DNA from: Stutzerimonas stutzeri
Lineage (GTDB): Bacteria > Pseudomonadota > Gammaproteobacteria > Pseudomonadales > Pseudomonadaceae
Assembly: GCF_019090095.1 (NCBI RefSeq)
Contig: NZ_JAGQFP010000001.1
Span: 868,001-932,000 of the forward strand
Length of the DNA stretch: 64,000 nt
Reading direction: 5' to 3'
Part shown: positions 31,030 to 40,145 of the stretch, in pieces
How positions within the stretch are numbered: the first letter of the stretch is position 1
Layout of the letters: each line of letters starts with the position of its first letter
Position numbers and translations under genes: made by a program
Notes under the pieces: generated by a model
The model's database searches: none
Told to the model about the DNA's origin: nothing
Seen by the model: the letters and a program-made list of their open reading frames with translations, nothing else

Positions 31030-32340
31030 TCAGGCAGCTTGCGGAGCTTCCGCAGGCTTCACTGCTTCTTCGTAGGAGACCGATTTGTCGGTCACTTTAG
31101 CCTGCTGCAGGACAGTATCTACAACTTGTTCTTCGAGCACAACAGAGCGAACTTCGTTCAATTGCTCGTCGTTCTTGTAGTACCAGGACACAACCTGCTC
31201 CGGCTCCTGATAGGCCGAAGCCATCTCCTCGATCAACTCGCGTACACGGGCGTCGTCAGGCTTGAGCTCGTACTGCTTGACCACTTCAGCAACGATGAGC
31301 CCCAGCACGACGCGACGCTTGGCCTGTTCTTCGAACAGCTCAGCAGGCAGTTGGTCCGGCTTGATGTTGCCGCCGAACTGCTGAACGGCCTGAACGCGCA
31401 AGCGATTCACTTCGTTATCGATCAGCGCTTTCGGCACTTCGATCGGGTTGGCGCTGACCAAACCTTCCATGACCTGATTCTTCACCTTGGTCTTGATGGC
31501 TTGGCGCAGCTCGCGTTCCATGTTCTTCTTGACCTCGGCACGGAACCCATCCAGGCCGCCTTCCTGCACGCCGAACTGCGCGAAGAACTCTTCGTTCAAC
31601 TCAGGCAGCTGGGGTGCTTCGACGCTATTGACCGTCACGGTGAACTCGGCCGTCTTACCAGCCAGATCGAGATTCTGGTAGTCCTCTGGGAACGTCGGGT
31701 TGATCACCCGTTCCTCACCAGCCTTGGCGCCAACGAGTGCGGACTCGAAGCCCGGAATCATGCGACCAGAGCCCAGCACCAGCTGCGTTCCCTTGGCCGA
31801 ACCGCCAGCAAAGGCTTCGCCGTCGATCTTGCCGACGAAATCGATGTTCAACTGGTCGCCATCTTCGGCTGCACGCTCGGCCTTCTCATAGCGGGTGTTC
31901 TGCTTACGCAGGATGTCGAGCATGTTGTCGACGTCCGCATCCGTGACTTCCGCCTGCAGACGCTCGACTTCGATCCCCTCGAAACCCGCAACCTTGAACT
32001 CGGGAAAAACCTCGAACGTTGCAACGTACTCGAGATCCTTACCCTTCTCGAACACCTTCGGCTCAACGGAGGGCGCGCCGGCAGGGTTCAACTTTTCTGC
32101 CACCACAGCCTCGTAGAACGTGGCCTGAATCAGATCACCGAGCGCTTCCTGACGTGCGGCTGCCTCGTAACGCTGACGAATGACGCTCATCGGCACCTTG
32201 CCGGGACGGAAACCTGGGATCTTTGCACGGCTGGCGGTCTGCTGCAGACGCTTGTTGACTTCGGTCTCGATGCGCTCGACCGGCACGCCAATGGTCATGC
32301 GGCGCTCAAGAGCGGAGGTGCTTTCAACAGAAACTTGCAT
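31030..32340 (-). CDS. tig: trigger factor (ribosome-associated chaperone/PPIase)
   Basis: A 436-aa chaperone. The ribosome-binding signature GFRPGKVP is at about residues 44-51. An FKBP-type PPIase domain follows in the middle (about 160-245, with [15 protein letters not shown]), then helical arms in the C-terminal half that cradle nascent chains. ATG at 32340 gives the family start MQVSVE. The 18-codon extension in the same frame is not conserved. Order tig-clpP-clpX-lon-hupB-ppiD is the usual gamma-proteobacterial folding and proteolysis cluster. About 280 bases upstream contain its promoter but no gene. Confidence 0.97.
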   Translation of the reverse strand: MQVSVESTSALERRMTIGVPVERIETEVNKRLQQTASRAKIPGFRPGKVPMSVIRQRYEAAARQEALGDLIQATFYEAVVAEKLNPAGAPSVEPKVFEKGKDLEYVATFEVFPEFKVAGFEGIEVERLQAEVTDADVDNMLDILRKQNTRYEKAERAAEDGDQLNIDFVGKIDGEAFAGGSAKGTQLVLGSGRMIPGFESALVGAKAGEERVINPTFPEDYQNLDLAGKTAEFTVTVNSVEAPQLPELNEEFFAQFGVQEGGLDGFRAEVKKNMERELRQAIKTKVKNQVMEGLVSANPIEVPKALIDNEVNRLRVQAVQQFGGNIKPDQLPAELFEEQAKRRVVLGLIVAEVVKQYELKPDDARVRELIEEMASAYQEPEQVVSWYYKNDEQLNEVRSVVLEEQVVDTVLQQAKVTDKSVSYEEAVKPAEAPQAA

Positions 32341-32621
32341 GGATTTTCCTCGTTGCACAGACATAAGCCGGCGTTCCGGCCCCAGAATGGGCAAGCATTC
32401 TAGTGGCTCGTATTACAGAAGTCACCCCGCGCGTAAGCACGCTCGCCAACCGAAACACGCTCCCCTGCTTCTAGCGGCACTCGACCGCAAGAGAACCGCC
32501 ACGCGGGCGCACCTGGCATCGCTACGCGCATAATCGATACGCGAGCAACGGCGGATTCGCTGGGCTATGTTATAGAGGATGCTGATGCCAGAGCCCTGGT
32601 GCCTTAGAGGAAGCGACCATC

Positions 32622-33020
32622 ATGACTGACGACATTGGAAAATTGGTATTACGGTTATCGGTGGGGGTACTGATCCTCCTGCACGGCATATCCAAACTGC
32701 TCAACGGCGTAGAGGGTATTGCCGGCATGCTGAGCAGCCATGGGCTACCGACGTTCTTGGCCTACGGCGCATACCTGGGCGAGGTCGTGGGCCCTATTCT
32801 GGTCATACTCGGTCTGTTCACACGTGTAGGCGCCATACTCATGGTCGGCAATATGCTCTTCGCCTTTGGCCTGGCCCATATGCAACAGATCTTCTCGCTC
32901 AGCCAGACGGGAGGTTGGGCCTTGGAGCTGCAGGGGATGTTCCTCTTCGGCTCGATCGCGATAGCCCTGCTCGGTGCCGGTAAACACAGCGTTGGCGGAG
33001 TTAACGGCCGCTATAACTGA
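32622..33020 (+). CDS. DoxX family membrane protein
   Basis: A 132-aa protein with four hydrophobic segments (about residues 7-27, 44-68, 70-90 and 102-122). The DoxX family features are LRLSVGVLILLHGISKLLNG at the N-terminus and FLAYGAYLGEVVGPILVILGLFTRVGA in the second and third helices. DoxX-type proteins are inner-membrane proteins linked to thiol or redox stress in some bacteria. The role of this subgroup is not settled. A GAGGAAG ribosome site supports the start. It is the first gene after the conserved tig end of the core block. Confidence 0.88.
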   Translation: MTDDIGKLVLRLSVGVLILLHGISKLLNGVEGIAGMLSSHGLPTFLAYGAYLGEVVGPILVILGLFTRVGAILMVGNMLFAFGLAHMQQIFSLSQTGGWALELQGMFLFGSIAIALLGAGKHSVGGVNGRYN

Positions 33021-33127
33021 GGTCGTTAGTCGCAGCAGACGCAGGGGCTCTCCGCGTCTAAACTGCCGCGAGGCTGCCCGCTCGAAGCGGCGGGCAGAGC
33101 CCTACGGCCTTAGTTAAGATCAAGGTC

Positions 33128-33529
33128 ATGACAGCCACGGTTCCGATTCGTCAACCTTGCCCACCGGCAGCCTGCATTTGCGGGCGCGAGCAACTGCTTC
33201 AGAATCCGAGCACCGATCTGCGCATCCTCCGCCTCACACGGCACGAGGAAAGCCGTCTGGTAGAGCGATTGGAAAGCTTAACCAGCCTGGAGGATCTGCA
33301 GCATATGCAGCAGCTTATGTTTCAGCAGCTAGGCATTCACCTGCGGATCTCACCGGGCATTGGTGAAGTACGCAGCATGCGAGGTTTCCGCATAGAGCTG
33401 GATGAACTACCCGGCCTCTGCCGCAAGACTCGCCAGTCGATACCCGCCGCAATCAGACGAGCATTGGAGCATCGACCGGAAATCGCTTATCGCCTGCTCG
33501 ATGCGCACGACCTGCTGCGCGACGCCTGA
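33128..33529 (+). CDS. hypothetical protein with N-terminal Cys motif
   Basis: I do not recognise this 133-aa protein. The N-terminus has three cysteines in CPPAACICGREQ (about residues 10-21), a spacing that could hold a metal. The rest is predicted helical and charged (ESRLVERLESLTSLEDLQHMQQLM). An ATG with AAGG upstream and amino acid use typical of the surrounding genome suggest a real gene. It follows doxX by about 107 bases and precedes a zone of gene debris. Confidence 0.6.
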   Translation: MTATVPIRQPCPPAACICGREQLLQNPSTDLRILRLTRHEESRLVERLESLTSLEDLQHMQQLMFQQLGIHLRISPGIGEVRSMRGFRIELDELPGLCRKTRQSIPAAIRRALEHRPEIAYRLLDAHDLLRDA

Positions 33530-33870
33530 ATCCAGTCGCGCAAATGTTGCCGTCCACGCAGCAACACAATAAGCACCGCCTAAGTATGGCGACGCCAGTA
33601 TTGATTGCTACACATCTCAACAAAGGCAGAACGACGAACTTTTTTGTCGGGCAGAGTAACCGAACGCTGCTAGCCCGCTTTTTCGGTGGAGCCAGGCCTA
33701 CCGCCGCCCCGCCAAGCCCACAATTGCGAACACTACAACCTGCTCGATGCAAGCATTCGCATGTTCAAGGCGCTGCCGCCGAACACGCCGCTTAATGCAT
33801 TAACGCTATCACCCAATATCGATCATCCAGCAGCCCCGCAACACCTCCAGGTACCGATAACTCAGGAGGC
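33530..33870. other. non-coding or decayed stretch
   Basis: Several short frames cross this segment on both strands, but none has a plausible start, ribosome site and protein-like composition together. It leads directly into the RpiR remnant and looks like part of the same decayed region. I see no repeat, tRNA or hairpin of note. Confidence 0.5.
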
Positions 33871-33992
33871 GTGATGTGCGGCGCCTGCTCGTTACCGCCA
33901 AAGCGCAAGCACACTCGCCAGAACTACAACCTGCGCGAACCGGACTGTTTACAAGCGACTCGGCAACCAAGCGTCGACCGCGAGCATAGCTT

Positions 33993-34254
33993 CAGCCCCT
34001 ACGGCAAGGAGAGCCAGCAGTGCGTGCGCATCGCGCAACACAACGGCGCCAAGTCGTTAATCATTACCGACAACCCCCTTTCGCCTCTAGCCAAGCGCGC
34101 CAATGCGATGCTGCTGGTCAACGAAGGTAGGGCGTTCGCCTTCCGCTCTCTCAGCGCGACGCTGTGCTTGTGCCAGGCACTTTTCATCGCTCTCGCGTAC
34201 CGACTGGAGCTATCGGTTAACGAGATCCAGGAGCAAGCGGAACTGGACAATTGA
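33993..34254 (+). pseudogene. C-terminal SIS domain remnant of an RpiR/MurR-family regulator
   Basis: The frame reads SFSPYGKESQQ, then IAQHNGAKSLIITDNPLSPLAKRANAMLL and FRSLSATLCLCQALFIALA, ending at a stop. This is the second half of the sugar-isomerase (SIS) domain found at the C-terminus of RpiR-type regulators, with the expected TD-SPLA and FRSLSA signatures. The N-terminal HTH and the first half of the SIS domain are missing: the upstream sequence in the same frame (from 33871) is unrelated and has no regulator features. It is therefore a 5'-truncated pseudogene, presumably left by a deletion or rearrangement. Confidence 0.7.
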
Positions 34255-34488
34255 GTAGCGGAGCTGTGCGAGGCGAGTCTACTAGATGACAAACGGCCGT
34301 TTTTTTGATGGAGCGGTACTGCGGCACAGTAAGCATCATTCCGGCAGTTGAGGAAGGGCCATAGGCGCCGCTGGAGAGCGACGAACCTGAACTGGGAGTT
34401 CGGTCGTCTAATCCGGAGCGCCTGGCATGACTGGCCAACCAGACCTGCAACATGGCAAGCGGCAACGCAAGCATGTAAATCAATAGCG

Positions 34489-34719
34489 TCAGCCGAGGGG
34501 CACGCCCTCAACGACGACAACAGTTGCCTCAGCGTGCCCATGCCGATAACGACAAACCGCCTGGTACTCCTCGGACCGATAGCAGGCTAAAGCCTGGTCG
34601 TAGGACGGAAACTCGATCACGACGGTGCGATCCGGGGTTGCCCTGCCCTCCAGCGCCTCACTTCGTCCGCCGCGCGCCAAGACTTGCGCGCCGAAGCGGG
34701 CAAACGCGGCGGGTCGCAC
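34489..34719 (-). pseudogene. DUF1330 protein remnant lacking its N-terminus
   Basis: The minus frame reads FGAQVLARGGRSEALEG, then RTVVIEFPSYDQALACYRSEEYQAV, a run typical of the C-terminal two thirds of DUF1330 (a small ferredoxin-like fold of unknown function). The normal N-terminal strand is absent: upstream in frame there is an Arg-rich stretch and then a stop, and the only start is a GTG without a ribosome site. It is probably a decayed gene. A short functional protein is possible but less likely. Confidence 0.65.
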
Positions 34720-34940
34720 CCGATGCCACCGCCGACGATCTGCTGGTGCCGTTGCTCGTTACCATCGTCTGCACACCGCTTTTGGCTCTATATCACCGGT
34801 GACGGCAACATCCTCGACGGCTCGGGCTCGACTTCCATGCAATGGTCGGCGTATGTCCAGTGATCAATCTCGCCCCGGTTTGAGGTGAGCACGACGATCG
34901 AATCAACCGCGAAGTTGCAGCCACAGTCAGCCGCGCACTC

Positions 34941-35258
34941 TTATCGAGTGCGCAGAAATACCGGACAGAACAGGCGCAGCAGCACCGGCCGGTAGCTCAG
35001 AGTCACGGCCGTTGCTACGGCGGCGACCGGCAACAGGGTGAACCAGACCAGCACCGCCATGGATGGATGGTCGGCCTTGAAGCAGCACAGAGCCGATACC
35101 ATCAGCGCCAGACAGCCCAGGGCGCGCAGATAGTCCGGGGCAACCTCGTCCGCGCTGAACACCTGGCGCCAGTGCGCCGGCAGGGACAACGCCAACCAGC
35201 TGGTCGCCAAGCCCATGCTGGCGACCGCGGCCAACAACCACAGACCTTCATTACTCAT
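34941..35258 (-). CDS. DUF3325 family membrane protein
   Basis: A 105-aa protein of three or four hydrophobic helices. It matches the DUF3325 pattern of small proteins encoded beside PepSY proteins and TonB receptors (LAALVASMGL-like first helix, HWRQVF, RALGCLALMVSALCCF). Its ATG at 35258 overlaps the end of the PepSY gene by eight bases, so it is translationally coupled and last in the operon. It probably works with the PepSY protein in the inner membrane during siderophore-iron use. The exact role is unknown. Confidence 0.8.
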   Translation of the reverse strand: MSNEGLWLLAAVASMGLATSWLALSLPAHWRQVFSADEVAPDYLRALGCLALMVSALCCFKADHPSMAVLVWFTLLPVAAVATAVTLSYRPVLLRLFCPVFLRTR

Positions 35259-36933
35259 AGGCCACCCCACCGATGCGAGTGCGGTCCGCGACATCAACGG
35301 GCCTTGCCAGACGGCGGGCTGTGAGTAGCGCTACCAGCGCGCAGGCCAACAGGCTCAGATCGACGCCGGCCACTGCCCAGTAGGGGTCAAGCAACATTGT
35401 CTTTAGCAGGTGGTCACCCGTGGTGATCCAGTTGAGCAGCACCGCAGCGACGCAGAGCAGCGCTACGGCCCAGCATTGCTCGCGCCACGCCGGGTTGTGC
35501 CGCGCTTCGGTCACTGGCGCACTACGCCACAGCGCATGCAGCAAACTCGCCAGCCAGGCACCCCAGAACACCCACTTTTCCCATTCGCCACGGCCCGGCA
35601 TGGCCTCAGGCAGCAGTCGGTTGGCCGCCAGCATGGCAATCGCCGCCAGCAGCATGCCGGTAACCGTGGTGACCGCCATGGCGTCAACCAACCGACAGCC
35701 CTGCAACCCGAGCCGGGCGTGCTCCTGCTTGCGTTTTTCGACGAAGAATACAAATCCGGTGGCGATGCACACACAGCCCAGCAGACCGCCCGCCACGTAT
35801 AGCCAGCGCAGCGCCCAGTGTTCGAAGTGCTGCAGGTGCAAGCCGGTGAGAAATTGATTGACGGCACCAACCGGGTCACTCTGCGGGTCTTCGCGCAGTA
35901 GCTCGCCGGTACTCGCCTTGAAGTGAATGCCCTCCCCGACCAGCGCCACACGATCGCTGCCGGCGCGGTAGATGCTGACGTAGCCGTTGGCGTCATTCAG
36001 ATGCTCGATAGTCAGCAAACCGACCTCTCCCGGCATATCGCGCGCAGCCCAGATGCGCTTGGCCTCAGCCACCATGCCATCGACGGAGGCCATCTGCGCG
36101 GGCACACCGGCCTCATCATGGGGCAAGCCGGTATGCGCCGCCTCGATCACCTCATGCCGATCATGCAGCGGTTTGAGCACGGTTCCGGAGACTGGGAAGT
36201 AGTACATCGACGCGAAGATCACCAACCCGGTGAAGGCAAAAAAGAAGTGGAACGGCAACGCCACCACGCCACTCATGTTATGCAGGTCCAGCGCGCTGCG
36301 CTGGGTCCGTTTGCGCGGACGGAAGGTGAAAAACTCCTTGAAGATCTTACGGTGCATGATCACACCGGTGACCAGAGCGACCAACATCACGAGCGCGGCC
36401 AGCCCCACCACAAAGATGCCCAGGTTTTTCCAGTTTAGTTGCAGGCTGTAGTGCATTGGATAGAACCAGCTGCTCCCGATCTTGAGCTGGTCATCGGGGA
36501 GCATCTCACCGCTGCGGGGGTCGATGGTCGCCCAGCCATGCACGTGCAGATGGTCATCCGCTGGATCCTTTGGCTGGTTGGGGATACCAAACTCGCCACC
36601 AATGCTCAGCACCGGATCTCGGTGGGTGGTGTAGGCGTAGAGCGAGACCATGGGCATGGTCTCCGGCGCCGGCAGGTCGCCGATTACCCGCCCTTTGGTT
36701 GCCGCCATATCCACCGGATGCGGTTTGAGATCGGCAAATACCTGTTTCAGCAGGTTGTCGTAGGACGGCATAGGCTGCGGCTCGAAGCGTGTATCGGGAA
36801 TCGCCCAACGATCGATCTCGCGGTCGAACACCGACAGTGCACCGAAAAAGAAGACGACCATCAGCACGAAGCCCAGCACCAAACCGAACCAGGTATGTAC
36901 CCAGGCCATGGATTGGCGAAAGTTGTTCAGCAT
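35251..36933 (-). CDS. PepSY-associated TM protein (iron-regulated, siderophore reductase-like)
   Basis: A 560-aa inner-membrane protein. PepSY-TM features: the first helix WVHTWFGLVLGFVLMVVFFFGALSVF (about residues 11-36), a large periplasmic loop, helices near 175-200 and 220-245 with LHNMSGVVALPFHFFF, and another at 358-385. Four further helices at the C-terminus make it longer than the basic type. Conserved His residues in and next to the helices suit heme binding. Proteins of this type reduce ferric siderophores at the inner membrane (compare FoxB and FpvG). It sits between DUF3649 and DUF3325 genes in the receptor operon. Confidence 0.85.
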   Translation of the reverse strand: MLNNFRQSMAWVHTWFGLVLGFVLMVVFFFGALSVFDREIDRWAIPDTRFEPQPMPSYDNLLKQVFADLKPHPVDMAATKGRVIGDLPAPETMPMVSLYAYTTHRDPVLSIGGEFGIPNQPKDPADDHLHVHGWATIDPRSGEMLPDDQLKIGSSWFYPMHYSLQLNWKNLGIFVVGLAALVMLVALVTGVIMHRKIFKEFFTFRPRKRTQRSALDLHNMSGVVALPFHFFFAFTGLVIFASMYYFPVSGTVLKPLHDRHEVIEAAHTGLPHDEAGVPAQMASVDGMVAEAKRIWAARDMPGEVGLLTIEHLNDANGYVSIYRAGSDRVALVGEGIHFKASTGELLREDPQSDPVGAVNQFLTGLHLQHFEHWALRWLYVAGGLLGCVCIATGFVFFVEKRKQEHARLGLQGCRLVDAMAVTTVTGMLLAAIAMLAANRLLPEAMPGRGEWEKWVFWGAWLASLLHALWRSAPVTEARHNPAWREQCWAVALLCVAAVLLNWITTGDHLLKTMLLDPYWAVAGVDLSLLACALVALLTARRLARPVDVADRTRIGGVAYE

Positions 36934-36943
36934 GGCTCTGCTC

Positions 36944-37243
36944 CTATCCGATGATCATGCGCTGCAGCTGCCAGGCAGCTGCCAGCATCAGGACGCTGCC
37001 CAGCGCCAGTACCAACCAGACCCGCCACAGACTGGCTGCGGCAAAAGTCCAGAGAAACAGCGCGAGATACAGTATGAAGGCCAGTATCATCATCGCCTGC
37101 TCGGCGGCATGGTAATCCACCCCAACCCCATTCAGCGCCGCCACGCCCAGCGCCACCACGCCCCAGACGAATGCATAGCAGCCGAAGATCGCGGCCAGGA
37201 CGCGGGATACCACCGCAACAGGAGACATTACCGACAGGCTCAC
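36944..37243 (-). CDS. DUF3649 family membrane protein
   Basis: A 99-aa protein with three hydrophobic helices, recognised by VSRVLAAIFGCYAFVWG at the N-terminus and the LWTFAAASLWRVW segment typical of DUF3649 proteins that sit beside iron receptors. Two starts are possible: GTG at 37243, which overlaps the receptor stop as GTGA, or ATG at 37228. Translational coupling favours the first. It is thought to assist the PepSY protein in the inner membrane, by genomic association only. Confidence 0.8.
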   Translation of the reverse strand: MSLSVMSPVAVVSRVLAAIFGCYAFVWGVVALGVAALNGVGVDYHAAEQAMMILAFILYLALFLWTFAAASLWRVWLVLALGSVLMLAAAWQLQRMIIG

Positions 37244-39375
37244 CAGCTGTAGCTCAGCTTGGCGGTGAGCTCTCGGCCCGGATTGTAGTAATCCGCAGTA
37301 CCGGAACCCACGACATGCTGCTCATCCAACAGGTTGCTGACATTGACTGCCAGATCCGTGTCCTTGGCAATCTGGTAATTGAAGGCTGCATCGAACAAGG
37401 TCGTCGCCTCGCTCTCGCCGGTATCATTGAAGTTGCTGAAGTGGTAGCTACCTACATAACGGGCGCCCAGGCCGACACTGACATTCGTGCCCGGCACACT
37501 GTAATAGCTCCATAGCGAAGCCGAGTGCTTGGGCGCGGAGACGAATTCGTTGCCCTCGATTGATACAACGCCCACGCCCCACACATTCAGTGCCCCGCGA
37601 AGCACTTCGGTTTCCATGTAGGAGTAGCCGCCGATCACACTCAGGTTCTCGGTCAGCTCGGCCTTGGCCTCAAGATCCAGACCACGTACCTGCTGCTCCC
37701 CAACGGTCTGCTGTTCAATGGCACCATTCGGCTGCACGACAGCGGTAGCGACATCATCCTGGGTCAGCTCGTAGATGGCGGCCGAGAACAGCGCATTTAT
37801 CGCCACTGGGGAATACTTCACACCCACCTCATACTGGCTACCCCGCTCTGGCGTGACGCCTACCTCGGGCGGAGAAACGGACTCCACCATGCTGACATAG
37901 GCAGAAACCTCGTCGTTGACGATATAGGTCAACGCGCCGCGGAAAGAATTTTCCGAGAAGCGGTCCGAAGACCGGGTCCCGGAGAGGTGGTCGGTTTCGG
38001 AAACGTCCATGGAATCATGGCGCATGCCAAGTGTGAGAATGACACGCTCGTAGAAGGACAGGTTCTGCTGCAGAAACAGGGACTTGATGGTGCTGTCCTG
38101 GTCCTTGTCCTGGTAGACGATGGCGGGCGAAACGCCTCGGTATACCGGACGGCTAATGTCTATGGGATCGGCAGAGCCATAGACCGACACATTTTCGGAA
38201 TGCGCATCGAGATATTCCACCCCGACGATGGAGCTGCTATCTATATTCTCGAAGCGCCCATCGTACTGCAGCATCAGATTGCCGTTTAGCTGCTCGGCCT
38301 CACCATCAGAACCCAGGTAGCCGCGATCGACCAACGGACCGGTGCGCCCAGCTACATCATTGATATAGACATAGCCGTACCCATCACTCAGGTCGCTGTG
38401 ACGCAGATTGCTGCGCAACGTAAAACCGTTGTCGAAATCATGGCTGAAGCCGCCGCTGATATTGGTCCGCTCGACATCGTGGAAGTTGTAACTTGGCTCA
38501 CCGAAGAAGGCGTCGCGATCATATTCCCGGTCTTTCGGGTAACCGCCACTGTTGGGCGTCCCGTCCTGGCGCAGATGATCCACTATCAGCGTGGCAGAGG
38601 TGAAGGCGGTCGGCTCCCAGGTCAGGCCGCCCATAATGAGCCCGTTGTCATCCTGGGAGTGATCGTACTCCCGCTCGCTGTCCTGCATCTTGCCAGTGAG
38701 CCGGAAGGCCAGCGTGTCACTACCGTTCAGCGCATCGCCCACATCCACGCCCGCTTCTTTATGATCGAAGGAGCCGTAAGTGACGTATCCCTGACGAATG
38801 CGCTCGAAGCGTGGCTGCTTGCTGACAAAGTTGACCGAGCCGCCTGGGTCTGCCGGACCAAACAGGGTGGAGTTGGCACCACGCAGCACTTCAATACGCT
38901 CATAGGCAAAGGGCTCCTCGCGTACGCCGCGCATCGAACCTAGGGTCAGCCCGTCCCGGTAGGTGGTGGCCTGGAAACCGCGAATCTGGAAGTAGTCGTT
39001 GCGATCGTCGGTACCGTAATAATCGGTGATCACGCCAGGCGTGTACTGCAGGACCTCCTCGGTGGTGCTCGCGCTGCGCTGCTCTATTTCCTTTTGGGTA
39101 ATGACCGAAACCGAGGCCGGGGTATCGAGGAGACTGGTTGCGACCTTGCCACCTACCCATAGCTCCTTGGCAACCACCGAATTGGCATCATCGTCAGCGG
39201 CCGCCTTGGCGTTGACAATAATGGGCGCGAGACGAAATGGCTCGTCACTCGCCGCGCTCTCCTGCGCGAAGCTGCTAAGCGGCACAGCAGCCAGCGGGAC
39301 GCAAAAGAGCAGCGCACCGGCCTTGCATTGCCAAGGGGTGCGGGCGGGAACCAGCCGAGTCTCAGTGTCAGCCAT
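37240..39375 (-). CDS. TonB-dependent siderophore receptor
   Basis: A 711-aa outer-membrane receptor. The signal peptide ends near LSSFAQ. The plug domain follows (about residues 75-190), with TPASVSVITQKEIEQ, the IRGFQATTYRDG segment and IEVLRGANSTLFGPADPGG typical of ferric siderophore receptors. The 22-strand barrel ends in the aromatic KLSYSW. There is no N-terminal STN signalling domain, so it should be controlled by Fur rather than by a sigma/anti-sigma pair. ATG at 39375 has a GGAAAGG ribosome site; a TTG two codons upstream is the alternative. The siderophore bound cannot be predicted. It heads the operon with DUF3649, PepSY and DUF3325 genes. Confidence 0.9.
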   Translation of the reverse strand: MADTETRLVPARTPWQCKAGALLFCVPLAAVPLSSFAQESAASDEPFRLAPIIVNAKAAADDDANSVVAKELWVGGKVATSLLDTPASVSVITQKEIEQRSASTTEEVLQYTPGVITDYYGTDDRNDYFQIRGFQATTYRDGLTLGSMRGVREEPFAYERIEVLRGANSTLFGPADPGGSVNFVSKQPRFERIRQGYVTYGSFDHKEAGVDVGDALNGSDTLAFRLTGKMQDSEREYDHSQDDNGLIMGGLTWEPTAFTSATLIVDHLRQDGTPNSGGYPKDREYDRDAFFGEPSYNFHDVERTNISGGFSHDFDNGFTLRSNLRHSDLSDGYGYVYINDVAGRTGPLVDRGYLGSDGEAEQLNGNLMLQYDGRFENIDSSSIVGVEYLDAHSENVSVYGSADPIDISRPVYRGVSPAIVYQDKDQDSTIKSLFLQQNLSFYERVILTLGMRHDSMDVSETDHLSGTRSSDRFSENSFRGALTYIVNDEVSAYVSMVESVSPPEVGVTPERGSQYEVGVKYSPVAINALFSAAIYELTQDDVATAVVQPNGAIEQQTVGEQQVRGLDLEAKAELTENLSVIGGYSYMETEVLRGALNVWGVGVVSIEGNEFVSAPKHSASLWSYYSVPGTNVSVGLGARYVGSYHFSNFNDTGESEATTLFDAAFNYQIAKDTDLAVNVSNLLDEQHVVGSGTADYYNPGRELTAKLSYSW

Positions 39376-39484
39376 GCGCAATACCTTTCCTTTGGATCAG
39401 TCAGAAATGCCACGCTCTCTGCGGGGCATGCATGTAAGTAGATGTGTAGATAGTGTCGCGAACGGGAGTATAGGTAAAAATTCT

Positions 39485-39503
39485 CATAACGATAATCGTT
39501 CGC
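39485..39503. promoter_or_regulatory. Fur-box-like palindrome upstream of the siderophore receptor
   Basis: The sequence CATAACGATAATCGTTCGC contains the perfect palindrome AACGATAATCGTT (centre near 39494) and matches the Fur consensus in its GATAAT core. It lies about 110 bases upstream of the receptor start, in an AT-rich patch suited to a promoter. Iron-dependent repression is the likely regulation. Confidence 0.65.
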
Positions 39504-40118
39504 GCATGAATATAACAATTACTTACATGCCAGATCGCCTAAGGTGACCGATTGATGCCGCGGAAGTGGCTGTGAAAAAGCCGGTCGGGACCGACCAAAT
39601 TACGAAGCGAGGATGCGAGAAAAACGGATGAAACGGTCTAGCGGCTAGGTTGAAAGCTCACCGAGCTCCAAGGCGCGCTTTCGAACTAGGAGCATCTCGG
39701 TTGACCACCGAAGCCGCAGCAGAATGCCGAAACGGCCCGCCAGTGCACACCACCTCGCGGAGGAAGCAAGGGCTGGGAGTAAGGATGGGATCGATCAGCC
39801 ATAGCCGCTGTGCCTCTATCGCGTGGGCTCGACGATAACCAAATACACGGCGACATCGCCGACTGCCTCCTGCAGGCTCATCGCCGGTAACTGCTGATCG
39901 TTGCATCGAGCAAAAGTCAAATGTGCAAAAGCGCAAAAATGGGGTATCACCCGGCCGCGCCGGGTCGCGCTGGTGTACTGCGCATCGAGTCAGTGCGACC
40001 GCCTCGAACCTGAGGCCGCTCACCGCTGTCGCGGGGATGGTCGGGATGGGGGGTTCGGCCAGAAGCGGGCGTTCTGAGTTGATGAACTCAGTTTGTTAAC
40101 CGGCTATTGCCGTGACAT
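39504..40118. other. 615-base stretch without a convincing gene
   Basis: Short frames cross this stretch on both strands, but none has a ribosome site or a recognisable domain, and their translations are Arg-rich out-of-frame shadows. I see only a small self-complementary run near 39580-39596. It separates two iron-uptake operons and may be decayed sequence. Confidence 0.55.
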
Positions 40119-40140
40119 TGGCGCACGTCCCTGTGCGCCA
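40119..40140. terminator. GC-rich hairpin after the STN receptor gene
   Basis: TGGCGCAC (40119-40126) pairs with GTGCGCCA (40133-40140) around a six-base loop, six bases past the receptor stop on the minus strand. No T tract follows, so it may only slow or stabilise the transcript end rather than act as a full intrinsic terminator. Confidence 0.45.
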
Positions 40141-40145
40141 GATAC

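Noticed and set aside
31039..32403. 454-aa plus-strand frame over tig
   Set aside because: Antisense shadow of trigger factor; no ribosome site or protein features.
33871..33992. N-terminal part of the frame joined to the RpiR SIS remnant as a real gene
   Set aside because: The first 40 residues have no HTH or SIS features and look like unrelated sequence joined by chance.
34291..34307. AAACGGCCGTTT followed by T run as a terminator
   Set aside because: The palindrome has no loop, so it cannot form a normal hairpin; it is next to no confirmed gene end.
39650..40023. Short frames on both strands between the two TonB operons
   Set aside because: No start site, family motif or normal composition; treated as empty sequence.
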